From Jiangella endophytica (GTDB lineage: Bacteria; Actinomycetota; Actinomycetes; Jiangellales; Jiangellaceae): a stretch of 64,000 nt of DNA. The notes beneath the pieces were generated by a model. That model ran no database searches. It was not told where the DNA came from and worked only from the letters and a program-made list of their open reading frames with translations. Shown piece by piece: positions 24,993 to 33,689 of the stretch. The stretch is from positions 1 through 64,000 of the forward strand of contig NZ_QVAI01000015.1 in the NCBI RefSeq assembly GCF_003427025.1, read 5' to 3'. Made by a program: the position numbers and the translations under genes. Every line of letters begins with the position of its first letter. The stretch's first letter is position 1.

Positions 24993-26106
24993 CGCCCCGG
25001 CGCCCGGTCGCGTGGCGGGGCCGGCGCGGCCGCCCCGCGCGGTCGGTGTCGGCGTCTACGACCGGTACGAGTCCCTGACCGAGGTGAAGGCGTACTACGG
25101 CGTCCTGGCGATCTACGCTCTCGCCCGGCTCGCCGATCGCTACCAGGACCGTGGGCTGCTGGCGCGCGTGGAGCGCATCCTGGCGCGGTTCCCCGACGAG
25201 GTCGACCACCCTCCCTACAACTTCGCCAGCTACCGGATCGGCGGCTGCGCGACCGCGTACGAGGCCGCCCGCGGCCGCGCCACCGGGCGTCACGACCTCC
25301 TCGCCGAGTACGCGGAGGAGATGATGACCGCGCCCAGAGACGCCCGCGGCATCCTCGAGCACATCGCGCCACCACGTGGACGCATCTGGATCGACGTCGC
25401 CATGGCGGCCGCGCCGTTCCTGTTGTACGCCGGGCGCGCACTGGACCGGCCGGAGTACGTCGACGAGGCCGTGCACCAGGCCGTGGCCCTCCACGACGCC
25501 CTCCTGGACACCGCGACAGGCCTGCTCCATCAGTGCGAGGGTTTCCTCGGCGCCGGAGTCCGCTCCACCGATCACTGGGGACGCGGCAACGGATGGGGGC
25601 ACCTCGCCCTGGCGGAACTGGCGGCCGGCTTGTCTGAGGACCACCCGGGCCACGCTGACGTCGTCGCCCGGTTCGTCGCCTTGTCGGCACGGCTGCTCCC
25701 GTATCAGAGCCGCCGGGGACTCTGGCGACAGGAGCTCCCGGACCCCGGGTCGTGGGAGGAGAGCTCGGGCACGGGGCTCATCACCTATTCGCTCGGCCGG
25801 GGCATCGAGGCCGGAGTGCTCGACCCGCAGACCTACGGCCCGGCCGTCCGCCGTGGTATCGCCGGCCTCGGCGGCTACGCGGTCAACCCGGACTGGTCGA
25901 CGGAGAATTCCTGTCCGGGCACGCTGTGCCCTGGCGACGGGACTGCCCGTGCCTACGTCGAGCTGCGCGAGCCCCACCGCGACGAGGTGCACTCGTTCGC
26001 GGCGATCATCCTCGCGATGTCGGTGGCGCCGGTCGTCGGCGTCGAGTCCGTGGCGCTGCGCGCCGCGAGGCAGACGACGACCTACCTCGAGGCGGCGGAT
26101 CGATGA
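24976..26106 (+). CDS. GH105/GH88-type unsaturated uronyl hydrolase
   Basis: This is a cytoplasmic (alpha/alpha)6-barrel hydrolase of 376 residues. The STDHWGRGNGWGHLALAEL segment contains the WGRGNGW motif of the YteR/GH105 family, and RIWIDVAMAAAPFLLYAGRA corresponds to the region of a catalytic Asp. These enzymes remove the unsaturated galacturonyl unit left by pectin or rhamnogalacturonan lyases. The start is GTG at 24976, overlapping the RraA stop by 17 bp. The stop overlaps the permease ATG (ATGA). The ABC genes downstream presumably import its substrate. Confidence 0.85.
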   Translation: MAATSDAPAPGRVAGPARPPRAVGVGVYDRYESLTEVKAYYGVLAIYALARLADRYQDRGLLARVERILARFPDEVDHPPYNFASYRIGGCATAYEAARGRATGRHDLLAEYAEEMMTAPRDARGILEHIAPPRGRIWIDVAMAAAPFLLYAGRALDRPEYVDEAVHQAVALHDALLDTATGLLHQCEGFLGAGVRSTDHWGRGNGWGHLALAELAAGLSEDHPGHADVVARFVALSARLLPYQSRRGLWRQELPDPGSWEESSGTGLITYSLGRGIEAGVLDPQTYGPAVRRGIAGLGGYAVNPDWSTENSCPGTLCPGDGTARAYVELREPHRDEVHSFAAIILAMSVAPVVGVESVALRAARQTTTYLEAADR

Positions 26107-27107
26107 GCCTCACCGGGCAGCGGACCCGCGCGGGCGGGCCGGCGCAGACGGCGGACCACACCCAGCCCGGCCGGCGGACCCGGCCGCCGCGGCCGGCGCG
26201 CCGGGCCGACCGGCGCAAGCGGTTCCGCCGGGACCGCCTGCTGCTCGTCCTGCTGGCACCCGGCGTGGCCTACCTGCTCGCCTTCCAGTACCTGCCGCTG
26301 GCCGGCAACGTCATCGCTTTCCAGGACTTCGTGCCGTTCCTGGGCATCGAGGAGTCGGCGTGGGTCGGGCTGGAGAACTTCCGGCGGCTCTTCTCCGACC
26401 CGGCGATCTGGCAGGCGGTCTGGAACACGATCCAGATCTCCGTGCTGCAACTGGTCTTCTACTTCCCGGCGCCGATCGCCTTGGCGATCTTCCTGCACAG
26501 TGTGCAGTTCAGCTGGGTGCGCACGTTCGTGCAGAGCGTCGTGTACCTGCCGCACTTCATCTCGTGGGTCATCGTCGTCGCCCTGTTCCAGCAGATGCTC
26601 GGCGCCACCGGGCTGCTGAACAACTGGCTCGGTGACGCAGGTCTCTCGACGGTGGACATCATCGGCAACCCGGACGCGTTCAAGCCGCTGGTGGTGGCGC
26701 AGGTCATCTGGAAGGACTGCGGCTGGGCGACGATCATCTTCCTGGCCGCCCTCCACCGGGTCGACGACCAGCTGTACGAGGCCTCGGCCATCGACGGCGC
26801 GGGGTGGTGGGGGCGGCTGTGGCACGTGACGTTGCCGTCGATGCGGCCGATCATCGTGCTGCTCTTCATCCTCAAGCTCGGCGACATCCTCAGCGTCGGA
26901 TTCGAACAGATCTTCCTGCAACGCAGCGCCGTCGGCCCCGAGGCGGCGGAGGTCATCGACACGTTCGTCTACTACGCCGGGGTCGTGGGTGGCGACTGGG
27001 GCTACGCCGCGGCGGTGGGCCTGCTGAAGGGCGTCGTCGCCGCCGTTCTGGTGTTCGCGGCGAATCGCGTCGCCCACCGGCTGGGAGAGGACGGACTGTA
27101 CCGATGA
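26103..27107 (+). CDS. CUT1 ABC transporter permease (LplB/YtcP type)
   Basis: This is a membrane subunit of 334 residues. A long Arg/Pro-rich N-terminus precedes six helices (first LLLVLLAPGVAYLLAFQYLPL). The coupling motif is YEASAIDGAGWWGRLWHVTLP. PLAGNVIAFQDF and FISWVIVVALFQQML are typical of the LplB branch that imports complex oligosaccharides such as rhamnogalacturonan fragments. The ATG overlaps the GH105 stop by four bases. It partners with the next gene and the lipoprotein at 28091. No ATPase is encoded here. Confidence 0.92.
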   Translation: MSLTGQRTRAGGPAQTADHTQPGRRTRPPRPARRADRRKRFRRDRLLLVLLAPGVAYLLAFQYLPLAGNVIAFQDFVPFLGIEESAWVGLENFRRLFSDPAIWQAVWNTIQISVLQLVFYFPAPIALAIFLHSVQFSWVRTFVQSVVYLPHFISWVIVVALFQQMLGATGLLNNWLGDAGLSTVDIIGNPDAFKPLVVAQVIWKDCGWATIIFLAALHRVDDQLYEASAIDGAGWWGRLWHVTLPSMRPIIVLLFILKLGDILSVGFEQIFLQRSAVGPEAAEVIDTFVYYAGVVGGDWGYAAAVGLLKGVVAAVLVFAANRVAHRLGEDGLYR

Positions 27108-28036
27108 GCAACCATCTGACGCGCGCCCTGAACTCCACGGTGCTCAAGAAGGATCAACGCCCCGCCTGGATGCCGCCGACGTCGCCTCTGGTCGTCGCAC
27201 TGAAGGCGGTGTCGCTGGTGATCATCCTGTTGCTGGTGCTGTTCCCGTTCCTGGTCGTCGTGTCCACCAGCCTGGCCGACAAGGACGAGGTGATCGACGC
27301 GGGGGGCTGGGTGGTCTGGCCCGGTGACCTGAGCTTCGAGGCGTACTCGACGATCCTCGCCGGAGGGGTCGTGACGCGCGCGACCCTGATCAGCATCGGC
27401 GTAACGGTCATCGGCACGGCGATCTCGCTCGTCGTCACGATCGGCATGGCCTACGCGCTGGCCAGGCCGCGCCTCTATGCGGGCAAGCCCATCGTGATCC
27501 TGGTGCTCCTGACGTTCCTGTTCTCGCCCGGCATGATCCCGACCTACCTCGTCGTGCAGGCGTTCGGGCTGATCGACTCGCTGGCCGCACTCATCGTCCC
27601 GGTGACGGTGAACGCGTTCAACCTCATCGTCCTGCGCGCGTTCTTCCAGGGCATCCCCGACGAGCTCTACGAGTCCGCGCGGCTCGACGGCGCCGGCGAC
27701 CTGCGGATCCTGCGCCAGATCGTGTTGCCGCTGTCGAAGGCGGCCATCGCGGTCGTCGGTCTGTTCTACGCCGTCAGCTACTGGAACTCATTCTTCGGCG
27801 CGATCCTGTACCTCAACGACTCGTCCAAGTGGCCGCTCCAGGTGGTCCTGCGCCAGTACGTCCTCGAGGCCTCACCGATCGCGGGATCCATCTCCTCAGC
27901 GGAGGCCATGGTGAGCTCGCCGAACTCCATTCAGATGGCGGTCCTCGTCCTGGCGCTGATCCCGATTCTCTGCGTCTATCCCTTCGTCCAGCGTCACTTC
28001 ACGAAGGGCGTTCTCACCGGCGCGGTGAAGGGCTGA
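27104..28036 (+). CDS. CUT1 ABC transporter permease (LplC type)
   Basis: This is the second membrane subunit, 310 residues with six helices. It has PFLVVVSTSLADKDEV after the first helix and the coupling motif YESARLDGAGDLRILRQIVLP. The end, VQRHFTKGVLTGAVKG, is the standard terminus of this subgroup. ATGA overlaps the previous gene. It forms the membrane channel with the permease at 26103. Confidence 0.93.
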   Translation: MSNHLTRALNSTVLKKDQRPAWMPPTSPLVVALKAVSLVIILLLVLFPFLVVVSTSLADKDEVIDAGGWVVWPGDLSFEAYSTILAGGVVTRATLISIGVTVIGTAISLVVTIGMAYALARPRLYAGKPIVILVLLTFLFSPGMIPTYLVVQAFGLIDSLAALIVPVTVNAFNLIVLRAFFQGIPDELYESARLDGAGDLRILRQIVLPLSKAAIAVVGLFYAVSYWNSFFGAILYLNDSSKWPLQVVLRQYVLEASPIAGSISSAEAMVSSPNSIQMAVLVLALIPILCVYPFVQRHFTKGVLTGAVKG

Positions 28037-28090
28037 TCGGCCCGCCGGTTCCCATCGTCCATCTGCTCATCGTCGTCAACGGAGATCATC

Positions 28091-29716
28091 ATGAGCCAGC
28101 CATCGCGTCGTACCTTCCTCCAGTTCGCCGTCGCCGCCGGCATCGGCGCCGGGCTCGGCGCCTGCTCCACGGGCAGCGGCAGCACCGGGAACAACGGCTC
28201 ATCCGCGGGTCCGGCACCGTGGCCGACGTTCAAGGCGGCCGCCGGCCCGACGCCGGACCTGCGCAGCACCATCGAGGGCGGCGGGCCCGATGCGTTCCTC
28301 CGCTACCCCGACCAGATCGTCGCCACGATCACCGAGCCGCCCGGTGACGGATCGGTGGTCGAAGCCCTCATCCCCACCTACTCGCCGCCACCCACGCCGG
28401 TCGCCGGCAACGTGTTGTGGTCGGCGATCAACGCCGCACTCGACGCCGACGTCCGGCTCAACCTCGTCCCGGTGTCGGAGTACGGCGACCGGCTGGCGAC
28501 CGTCACCGCATCGAACGACCTCCCTGACACGATGCTCATCACCGACCTGCCGCGGGCGAGGCAGTTCGTCCAGGCCAAGTGTGCGGACATCACCGACTTC
28601 GTCAGCGGTGACGCCATTCTCGAGTACCCGAACCTCGCCGCCATCCCCAGGTACGCCTGGCAGGCGATGGGCCGGGTGGACGGCCGCATCTACGGCGTCC
28701 CGCTGCCGCGTGGCCGGCAGTCCCAGACCATCCACGTCAACCGGTCGGCACTCGACGCCGTCGGGGCGGCCGATCCCTGGACGCGCGACGAGTTCGCCGA
28801 GGCGATGCACGCGGTGACCCGCGACGGCCGGTACGGCATCGGCATCCAGTCCGGGTCGAACTACGTGATGGACATCTGGGCCGGCGGGTTCGGGGCGCCG
28901 AACCGCTGGGAGATCGTCGACGGCGAGTTCGTCCAGGCCGAGGCCAGCGACGCCTTCTACGAGGCTCTCGACTTCGTCCGCGGCATGTATGCCGACGGCC
29001 TGTTCCATCCGGGGAGCGGGTCGCTGTCGCAGAACGACCTCATGAACGAGTACTACGCCCAGAACGTCGTCTGCGTCGCCGGCAACTTCACCAACTACTC
29101 GACCGGGACCTACTTCGAACGGGTGGGAGATCGGTTCGTCACCGACATCGCGCCGATCTTCGCCCCGGACTACAAGAACTGGCTCGGGGCCGGGCTGTTC
29201 GGCTACACGGTGTTCAAGCAGGCCGACCCCGATCGCATCCGCATGCTGTTGCGCTTGTGCGACTACATCGCCGCTCCGTACGGCAGCGCCGAGTGGGAGC
29301 TGCTGAACCACGGCGTGGAGGGCGAGCATTTCACCCGGGGAGCGGACGGAGCGATCGCGAAGACACCGCTGGCCGACACCGAGAACTGGAACACGGTCCC
29401 GTTCAAGTACATCGCCGACTCGATGGACATCATCCAGGTGCCGGGCAACGAGGACGCCACGCGCCGCGCCTTCGAGTACGTCGAGACGGTGGTGCCGTCG
29501 GGGACCGTCAATCCCGCCGTCGGCCTCGCCTCGGACACGCTCGACCGCCAGGGCGCCGCGCTCGAGCAGCGCTTCACCGACGCCGTCATCGCGATCGTCA
29601 CGGGTCGCGAGGACATCTCCACCTGGGCGGACGTCGCGGAGGAGGTGCGGCGCGACGGCGGTGACGCGATCGCCGCCGAGCTCGCCGAGTCCGCCGCCGA
29701 GGACAGCACCGCGTGA
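28091..29716 (+). CDS. Tat-exported extracellular solute-binding lipoprotein (LplA type)
   Basis: This is a large binding protein of 541 residues. The start SRRTFLQFAVAAG is a twin-arginine signal, and GLGAC is the lipobox. The size and sequence (DVRLNLVPVSEYGDRLATVTA, YGIGIQSGSNYVMDIWAGGFG) fit the long LplA/YtcQ class rather than short maltose-type proteins. It likely binds an oligosaccharide for the two permeases upstream and the GH105 enzyme. A strong hairpin follows the stop codon. Confidence 0.9.
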   Translation: MSQPSRRTFLQFAVAAGIGAGLGACSTGSGSTGNNGSSAGPAPWPTFKAAAGPTPDLRSTIEGGGPDAFLRYPDQIVATITEPPGDGSVVEALIPTYSPPPTPVAGNVLWSAINAALDADVRLNLVPVSEYGDRLATVTASNDLPDTMLITDLPRARQFVQAKCADITDFVSGDAILEYPNLAAIPRYAWQAMGRVDGRIYGVPLPRGRQSQTIHVNRSALDAVGAADPWTRDEFAEAMHAVTRDGRYGIGIQSGSNYVMDIWAGGFGAPNRWEIVDGEFVQAEASDAFYEALDFVRGMYADGLFHPGSGSLSQNDLMNEYYAQNVVCVAGNFTNYSTGTYFERVGDRFVTDIAPIFAPDYKNWLGAGLFGYTVFKQADPDRIRMLLRLCDYIAAPYGSAEWELLNHGVEGEHFTRGADGAIAKTPLADTENWNTVPFKYIADSMDIIQVPGNEDATRRAFEYVETVVPSGTVNPAVGLASDTLDRQGAALEQRFTDAVIAIVTGREDISTWADVAEEVRRDGGDAIAAELAESAAEDSTA

Positions 29717-29725
29717 CAACCCTGC

Positions 29726-29771
29726 GACGGCCCCGGCCGGCGCCACTGGTGTGGTGCCGGCCGGGGCCGTC
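29726..29771. terminator. Bidirectional hairpin terminator
   Basis: GACGGCCCCGGCCGGC-type arms flank a short loop, forming a nearly perfect stem of about 20 bp between two convergent genes whose stops are at 29716 and 29794. It can serve both transcripts. Confidence 0.75.
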
Positions 29772-29793
29772 CTGATCGACCGAACCGGTGGTT

Positions 29794-32028
29794 CTAGTCC
29801 GCGACCGTCACGGGGATGCGCAGCCGCTCGCCGCGGTAGAGCGCGACCACCTCGGTGGTGCCCGCGGCGAGGCCTTCGACGTCGACCGTCGCGCCGCGCG
29901 ACGCGAGCAGCCGGGCGGTGTCACCCGCATCCGAGTACCAGACGATCCGCTCGGGATCGGTCACCGGCTGGTTCGCGGCATCGGTGACGGACACGGTGAC
30001 GGACACGCTCTCCTGGACCTCGACGGCGACCGAGGGGGCGCCCGTCGTGATCGTGTAGGGCGTGTCGTGATCGCCGCCGCTGTGGTAGCCCCTGGTCGTG
30101 CCGTAGACCTGGCTGTCGAAGGCGTCGCTGCCGCCTTCCCAGGCCGCGTCGTCACCTTCGACGAACTGCGGGTCCGTGCCCTGCACCCCGGCGATGAACT
30201 CCTCGGTGCGGTGCGGCGTCACCGTTCCGCCGCCGAGACTGTACAGCTCGGTGCCGTTCGTCTTCGCCACGATCGAGTCGTGGAGGTCGACACGGTCGGC
30301 GTTCTCCAGCCCGATCTCCTGGTTCTCGTTCTCGGTGAAGGTGCTGAAGTAGACGTCGGCGATGCCGGCGCCCGTGACGTGCAAGCCGAGGGAGTTGCCC
30401 GATCCGCCGCGGCGGTGCGAGTGCCCGCCGACGACGTTGAAGTACTGCGCGCCCTCGTGCGACCAGATCCGGTAGTTGCGCTTGTTGCCGAACGCGATCG
30501 TGTCCACGTACGCCGGATCGTTCGACTTGTCGTCGAACCCGCCGTCGGTGCTGTCGAACGCCCTGCTGCGGATGTAGGTGATGTCGCGCGAGTCCCGCTC
30601 GGCGGCGAAGCCGTCGCCGTTCCAATAGCCCGCCGCCTCGTGGTGACTGTTGCGGCTGACGACGTCCTGGAACACGATGTCGTGCTCGACGATGCCCGGC
30701 TGGCCCGAGGTGCCCGCGCCGACGCGGAAGCCCATGGGGAAGTTGCCGGCCACCCAGTTGGCCGCTCCGCCGGCGTCGGCGCGCGTGTCGATGACGCTGG
30801 CGAGGTAGTTGCCGTTGCGGAATCGGACGGCACTCTTCGTGTAGTTCAGGTAGTCGCCGCCGGTGATGATGATGTCGTGCGACGCGGTGGCGGGGTCGGC
30901 CGTGGAGTCGCGGGGGAGACCCCAGAGGTAGATGGCGTCGCTGGTGTTCGCGACGTCGAAGTCGTCGATGCGAACACCGACGTGGTGGCCCTCGGTCATG
31001 ATGCCGTAGAAGTAGTTCTCCACGCGCAGCCCACTGACCCGCCAGTGGCTGACGCCTTCCGCCACGTGGATGAACGCGCGGCTTCCCTGATTCGCGAGCG
31101 TGAAGTCGCCGACGAAGGTCGGCAGGCCGGCGCCGGTGTCCACGCCTGAGACCGTCTTGAGCGACGCGACGCTCTCACCGCCGGAGGCCATGATGAAGGT
31201 CTGTGGCGTCGTGTACTCGCCGCTGCCGACGAACAGGGTGTTCGTCGTGCCGGTGGCGTCCCAGGCCCGCTGCAGGCCGCCGGCCTGGTCGCCGGGGAAC
31301 GCGTTCGCCCAGCTGCTGCCGTCCTGGGCGCCCGCTCCCAGCGGCGTGACGTAGCGGTCGCCCTCCGGCACCGGCCGCAGGTCGGTGACCACGACGTCGT
31401 CGATGCCGAACGTCCCTCGGGTGTATCCGCCGGCCGCGATCATGCCGGCCGCGAGCGACGCGTCGGTGGCCGAGACGAGCTGCTGGCCGTCGATCCGGCC
31501 GGCGATGGCGCCGCCGACCATCTCGAGCTCGAGGTGGTAGGGCACGCCGACGTCGAGGGGAACGGAAGCGGTCTGCAGTGTCGTGGCGACGCCGCCCACG
31601 AGCGCGATGAGGCTCACCGTGTCGTTCTTCGTGCTGAGCTGCAGCAGATACGCGTTGTCGGCATCGGTGTACCGCCCGCGCAGCGAGGTCGCGTTGTCGG
31701 CGTGCCCGGTCGTGACCACGGCCTCGACGGAGTAGTCCGACCACGTCGTGCTGCCGGCCCAGCCGGTCAGCGTGGTCGACCCGCCGTCGTTGTGCGTGGC
31801 GAGGTACTCCTTGGAGGTCGCACCGTCGACCACGGCCCAAGTGCCACCGCGAGTGGCCCAGCCGTCGGCCGTCCCGTCCTCGAAGTCGTCGGCGAACAGG
31901 ACGTCTCCCGGCGCCAGGGCACCACGAACGGTGTCCGGTTCCGGCGCGGCCTCGGCCGGCGCCCACGAGAGCGTTGGTACGAGAAGTGCTGCGACGCTGA
32001 CGGCAATCGATCGTCGTCGTCCGATCAT
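29794..32028 (-). CDS. Secreted LamG-like / right-handed beta-helix protein
   Basis: The protein has about 744 residues. A Sec signal (RRRSIAVSVAALLVPTLSWA, cleaved after APAEA) is followed by a laminin-G/3-keto-disaccharide-hydrolase-like jelly roll (about 45-190: VLFADDFEDGTADGWATRGG). A long parallel beta-helix follows (about 215-640; repeated HDIIITGGDYLNYTKSAVRF-type rungs with RNSHHEAAGYWNGDG). A C-terminal Ig-like domain (VAVEVQESVSVTVSV) ends the chain. This is the architecture of extracellular pectin lyases and other polysaccharide enzymes; no family number can be given. The ATG at 32026-32028 follows GAAAGG; an ATG 21 bp upstream is also in frame. Confidence 0.78.
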   Translation of the reverse strand: MIGRRRSIAVSVAALLVPTLSWAPAEAAPEPDTVRGALAPGDVLFADDFEDGTADGWATRGGTWAVVDGATSKEYLATHNDGGSTTLTGWAGSTTWSDYSVEAVVTTGHADNATSLRGRYTDADNAYLLQLSTKNDTVSLIALVGGVATTLQTASVPLDVGVPYHLELEMVGGAIAGRIDGQQLVSATDASLAAGMIAAGGYTRGTFGIDDVVVTDLRPVPEGDRYVTPLGAGAQDGSSWANAFPGDQAGGLQRAWDATGTTNTLFVGSGEYTTPQTFIMASGGESVASLKTVSGVDTGAGLPTFVGDFTLANQGSRAFIHVAEGVSHWRVSGLRVENYFYGIMTEGHHVGVRIDDFDVANTSDAIYLWGLPRDSTADPATASHDIIITGGDYLNYTKSAVRFRNGNYLASVIDTRADAGGAANWVAGNFPMGFRVGAGTSGQPGIVEHDIVFQDVVSRNSHHEAAGYWNGDGFAAERDSRDITYIRSRAFDSTDGGFDDKSNDPAYVDTIAFGNKRNYRIWSHEGAQYFNVVGGHSHRRGGSGNSLGLHVTGAGIADVYFSTFTENENQEIGLENADRVDLHDSIVAKTNGTELYSLGGGTVTPHRTEEFIAGVQGTDPQFVEGDDAAWEGGSDAFDSQVYGTTRGYHSGGDHDTPYTITTGAPSVAVEVQESVSVTVSVTDAANQPVTDPERIVWYSDAGDTARLLASRGATVDVEGLAAGTTEVVALYRGERLRIPVTVAD

Positions 32029-32357
32029 GATCAGCAGCCTTTCTGCCATGGGGAGCGCGCTCCGCGGAGCGGCAACGGACGGCGTCATCCTGCTGGTCAG
32101 CGGCCGGGGCGAGACAGTGATCGGGAGACGAACTCTTGCATGATCCGCCGCTGCGGCGCCCATGGCGCAACGAGGTCGCACGGCGTCGGCGAGCACCCGG
32201 CGAATCAGACAAGGCATCGGCGAATCCGGACTCCATGCGGCCCGCCCGGCCACGTAGCCTCGATCTTCCGTGCGCCGTCGCCCGACCGCGTGCGGCGACC
32301 ACACAAGACCGGCCGCAGGTCGCTCGAGGCGCGGCTCACTCCTGGGAGGACGTCACT
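32029..32357. promoter_or_regulatory. Divergent intergenic region with a 12-bp palindrome
   Basis: These 329 bp separate the secreted beta-helix gene (minus) from the alpha-galactosidase gene (plus). They contain the perfect palindrome GGAGCGCGCTCC at 32052-32063, 24 bp upstream of the beta-helix start, a candidate site for a LacI-type regulator with a central CG. I see no convincing gene here. The reading frame that runs from 32136 into the galactosidase is Arg/Pro-rich and looks non-coding. Confidence 0.4.
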
Positions 32358-33689
32358 GTGGGATTCGAGGACGTGGCGCAGATCCCCGTCGATCCCGCTC
32401 GCGGACAGATCTACGAGCACGGGTGGCAGTCGCGGTCGCCGACGACCAGCTACCCCGTCAACCTCACGTCCGCGAGACCGGTCAACGACCGGCGGCGCCG
32501 GATGCGCTACCGGCCCGAGACGCCCGCGCCGTCGACGGGATTCCAGGGCGAGGGCCTGCTGGTGGTCGACAACGGCGACCGGGTCCAGGTGATCTCGGCA
32601 GCGGACCCCACGAGCGCCGTGCCGTCGATCCGAGCGGGCCTGACCGGCCGGTCGGTCACGGTCAGCGCCGACGGCCCGGTCGACGTGCTCACCGTGGGGG
32701 AGCCGCTCGGTCCGGCCCTGGCCACCTGGGCCGACGGTCTCGTCGATCGGCTCGGCACGGCAGTGCCGCGGCCGGCGCCGACCGTGTGGTCCTCGTGGCA
32801 CCACTACTCCACCAAGGTGCGTGAGGCGGACATCGACGAGAACCTCGTCGCGCTCGCACGTCTGGAGCTGCCGGTCGACGTCGTCCAGATCGACGACGGC
32901 TGGCAGACGGAGGTCGGCGACTGGCTCGGCCTGTCGAGCCGCTTCACCTCACTGGAGGCGGTCGCGGACCGCATCCGCGGCGCCGGTCGCGACGCGGGCA
33001 TCTGGCTCGCGCCGTTCCTGGCGGGATCGCGGAGCGCGCTCGCGGCCGGCCATCCGGACTGGCTGATCCGGACGCCCGACGGCAGCCCGGTGCCGGCAGG
33101 GCGCAACTGGAACCAGGACCTGTTCGGGCTCGACGTGACCCGTCCCGCTGTGCGAGAACACCTGCGCGCGGTGTTCGGCCGCCTGCGACATCTGGGCTTC
33201 AGTTACTTCAAGATCGATGTCCTCTACGCGGGAGCGCTTCCCGGCGTCCGGCACACCGGGCACGGCCCGATCGCCGCCTACCGGCAGGGGCTCGAGCTGA
33301 TCCGGGACACGATCGGGCCCGACTCCTATCTCGTCGGCTGCGGCGCACCGATCCTGCCGTCGATCGGACTCGTCGACGCCATGCGCGTGTCGGCCGACAC
33401 GGCCCCCACCTATGAACCCGGCGACGGCGACCTCGGCGGCCCGTCCCAGCGCGGCGCGACGATCTCGATAGTCGGCCGGGCCTGGCAGCACGGCCGCTTC
33501 TGGGTGAACGACTCCGACTGCCTGATCGCGCATCCGGCGGTGGAGCGGCGCACGGAGTGGGCGGACGTCGTCACGCGGTACGGCGGCCTGCGCGCGTCGT
33601 CGGACCGACTCGCCGATCTCGACGACTGGGGCCTGGCCGCCACCCGCCGGCTGCTGTCGGACGTGCCGCCGCCGAAGCCGTTCGCATGA
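32358..33689 (+). CDS. Short GH36-type alpha-galactosidase
   Basis: This is a retaining clan GH-D glycosidase of about 443 residues without signal peptide. VDVVQIDDGWQ is the conserved barrel strand, FSYFKIDVLYAG carries the nucleophile Asp287, and DAMRVSADTAP carries the acid/base Asp347. Canonical GH36 enzymes are about 700 residues, so most of the N-terminal beta-sandwich is missing. GTG at 32358 is chosen because GGAGGA lies seven bases upstream. The stop overlaps the next ATG (ATGA). It probably trims alpha-galactosides in the cytoplasm after import. Confidence 0.85.
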   Translation: MGFEDVAQIPVDPARGQIYEHGWQSRSPTTSYPVNLTSARPVNDRRRRMRYRPETPAPSTGFQGEGLLVVDNGDRVQVISAADPTSAVPSIRAGLTGRSVTVSADGPVDVLTVGEPLGPALATWADGLVDRLGTAVPRPAPTVWSSWHHYSTKVREADIDENLVALARLELPVDVVQIDDGWQTEVGDWLGLSSRFTSLEAVADRIRGAGRDAGIWLAPFLAGSRSALAAGHPDWLIRTPDGSPVPAGRNWNQDLFGLDVTRPAVREHLRAVFGRLRHLGFSYFKIDVLYAGALPGVRHTGHGPIAAYRQGLELIRDTIGPDSYLVGCGAPILPSIGLVDAMRVSADTAPTYEPGDGDLGGPSQRGATISIVGRAWQHGRFWVNDSDCLIAHPAVERRTEWADVVTRYGGLRASSDRLADLDDWGLAATRRLLSDVPPPKPFA

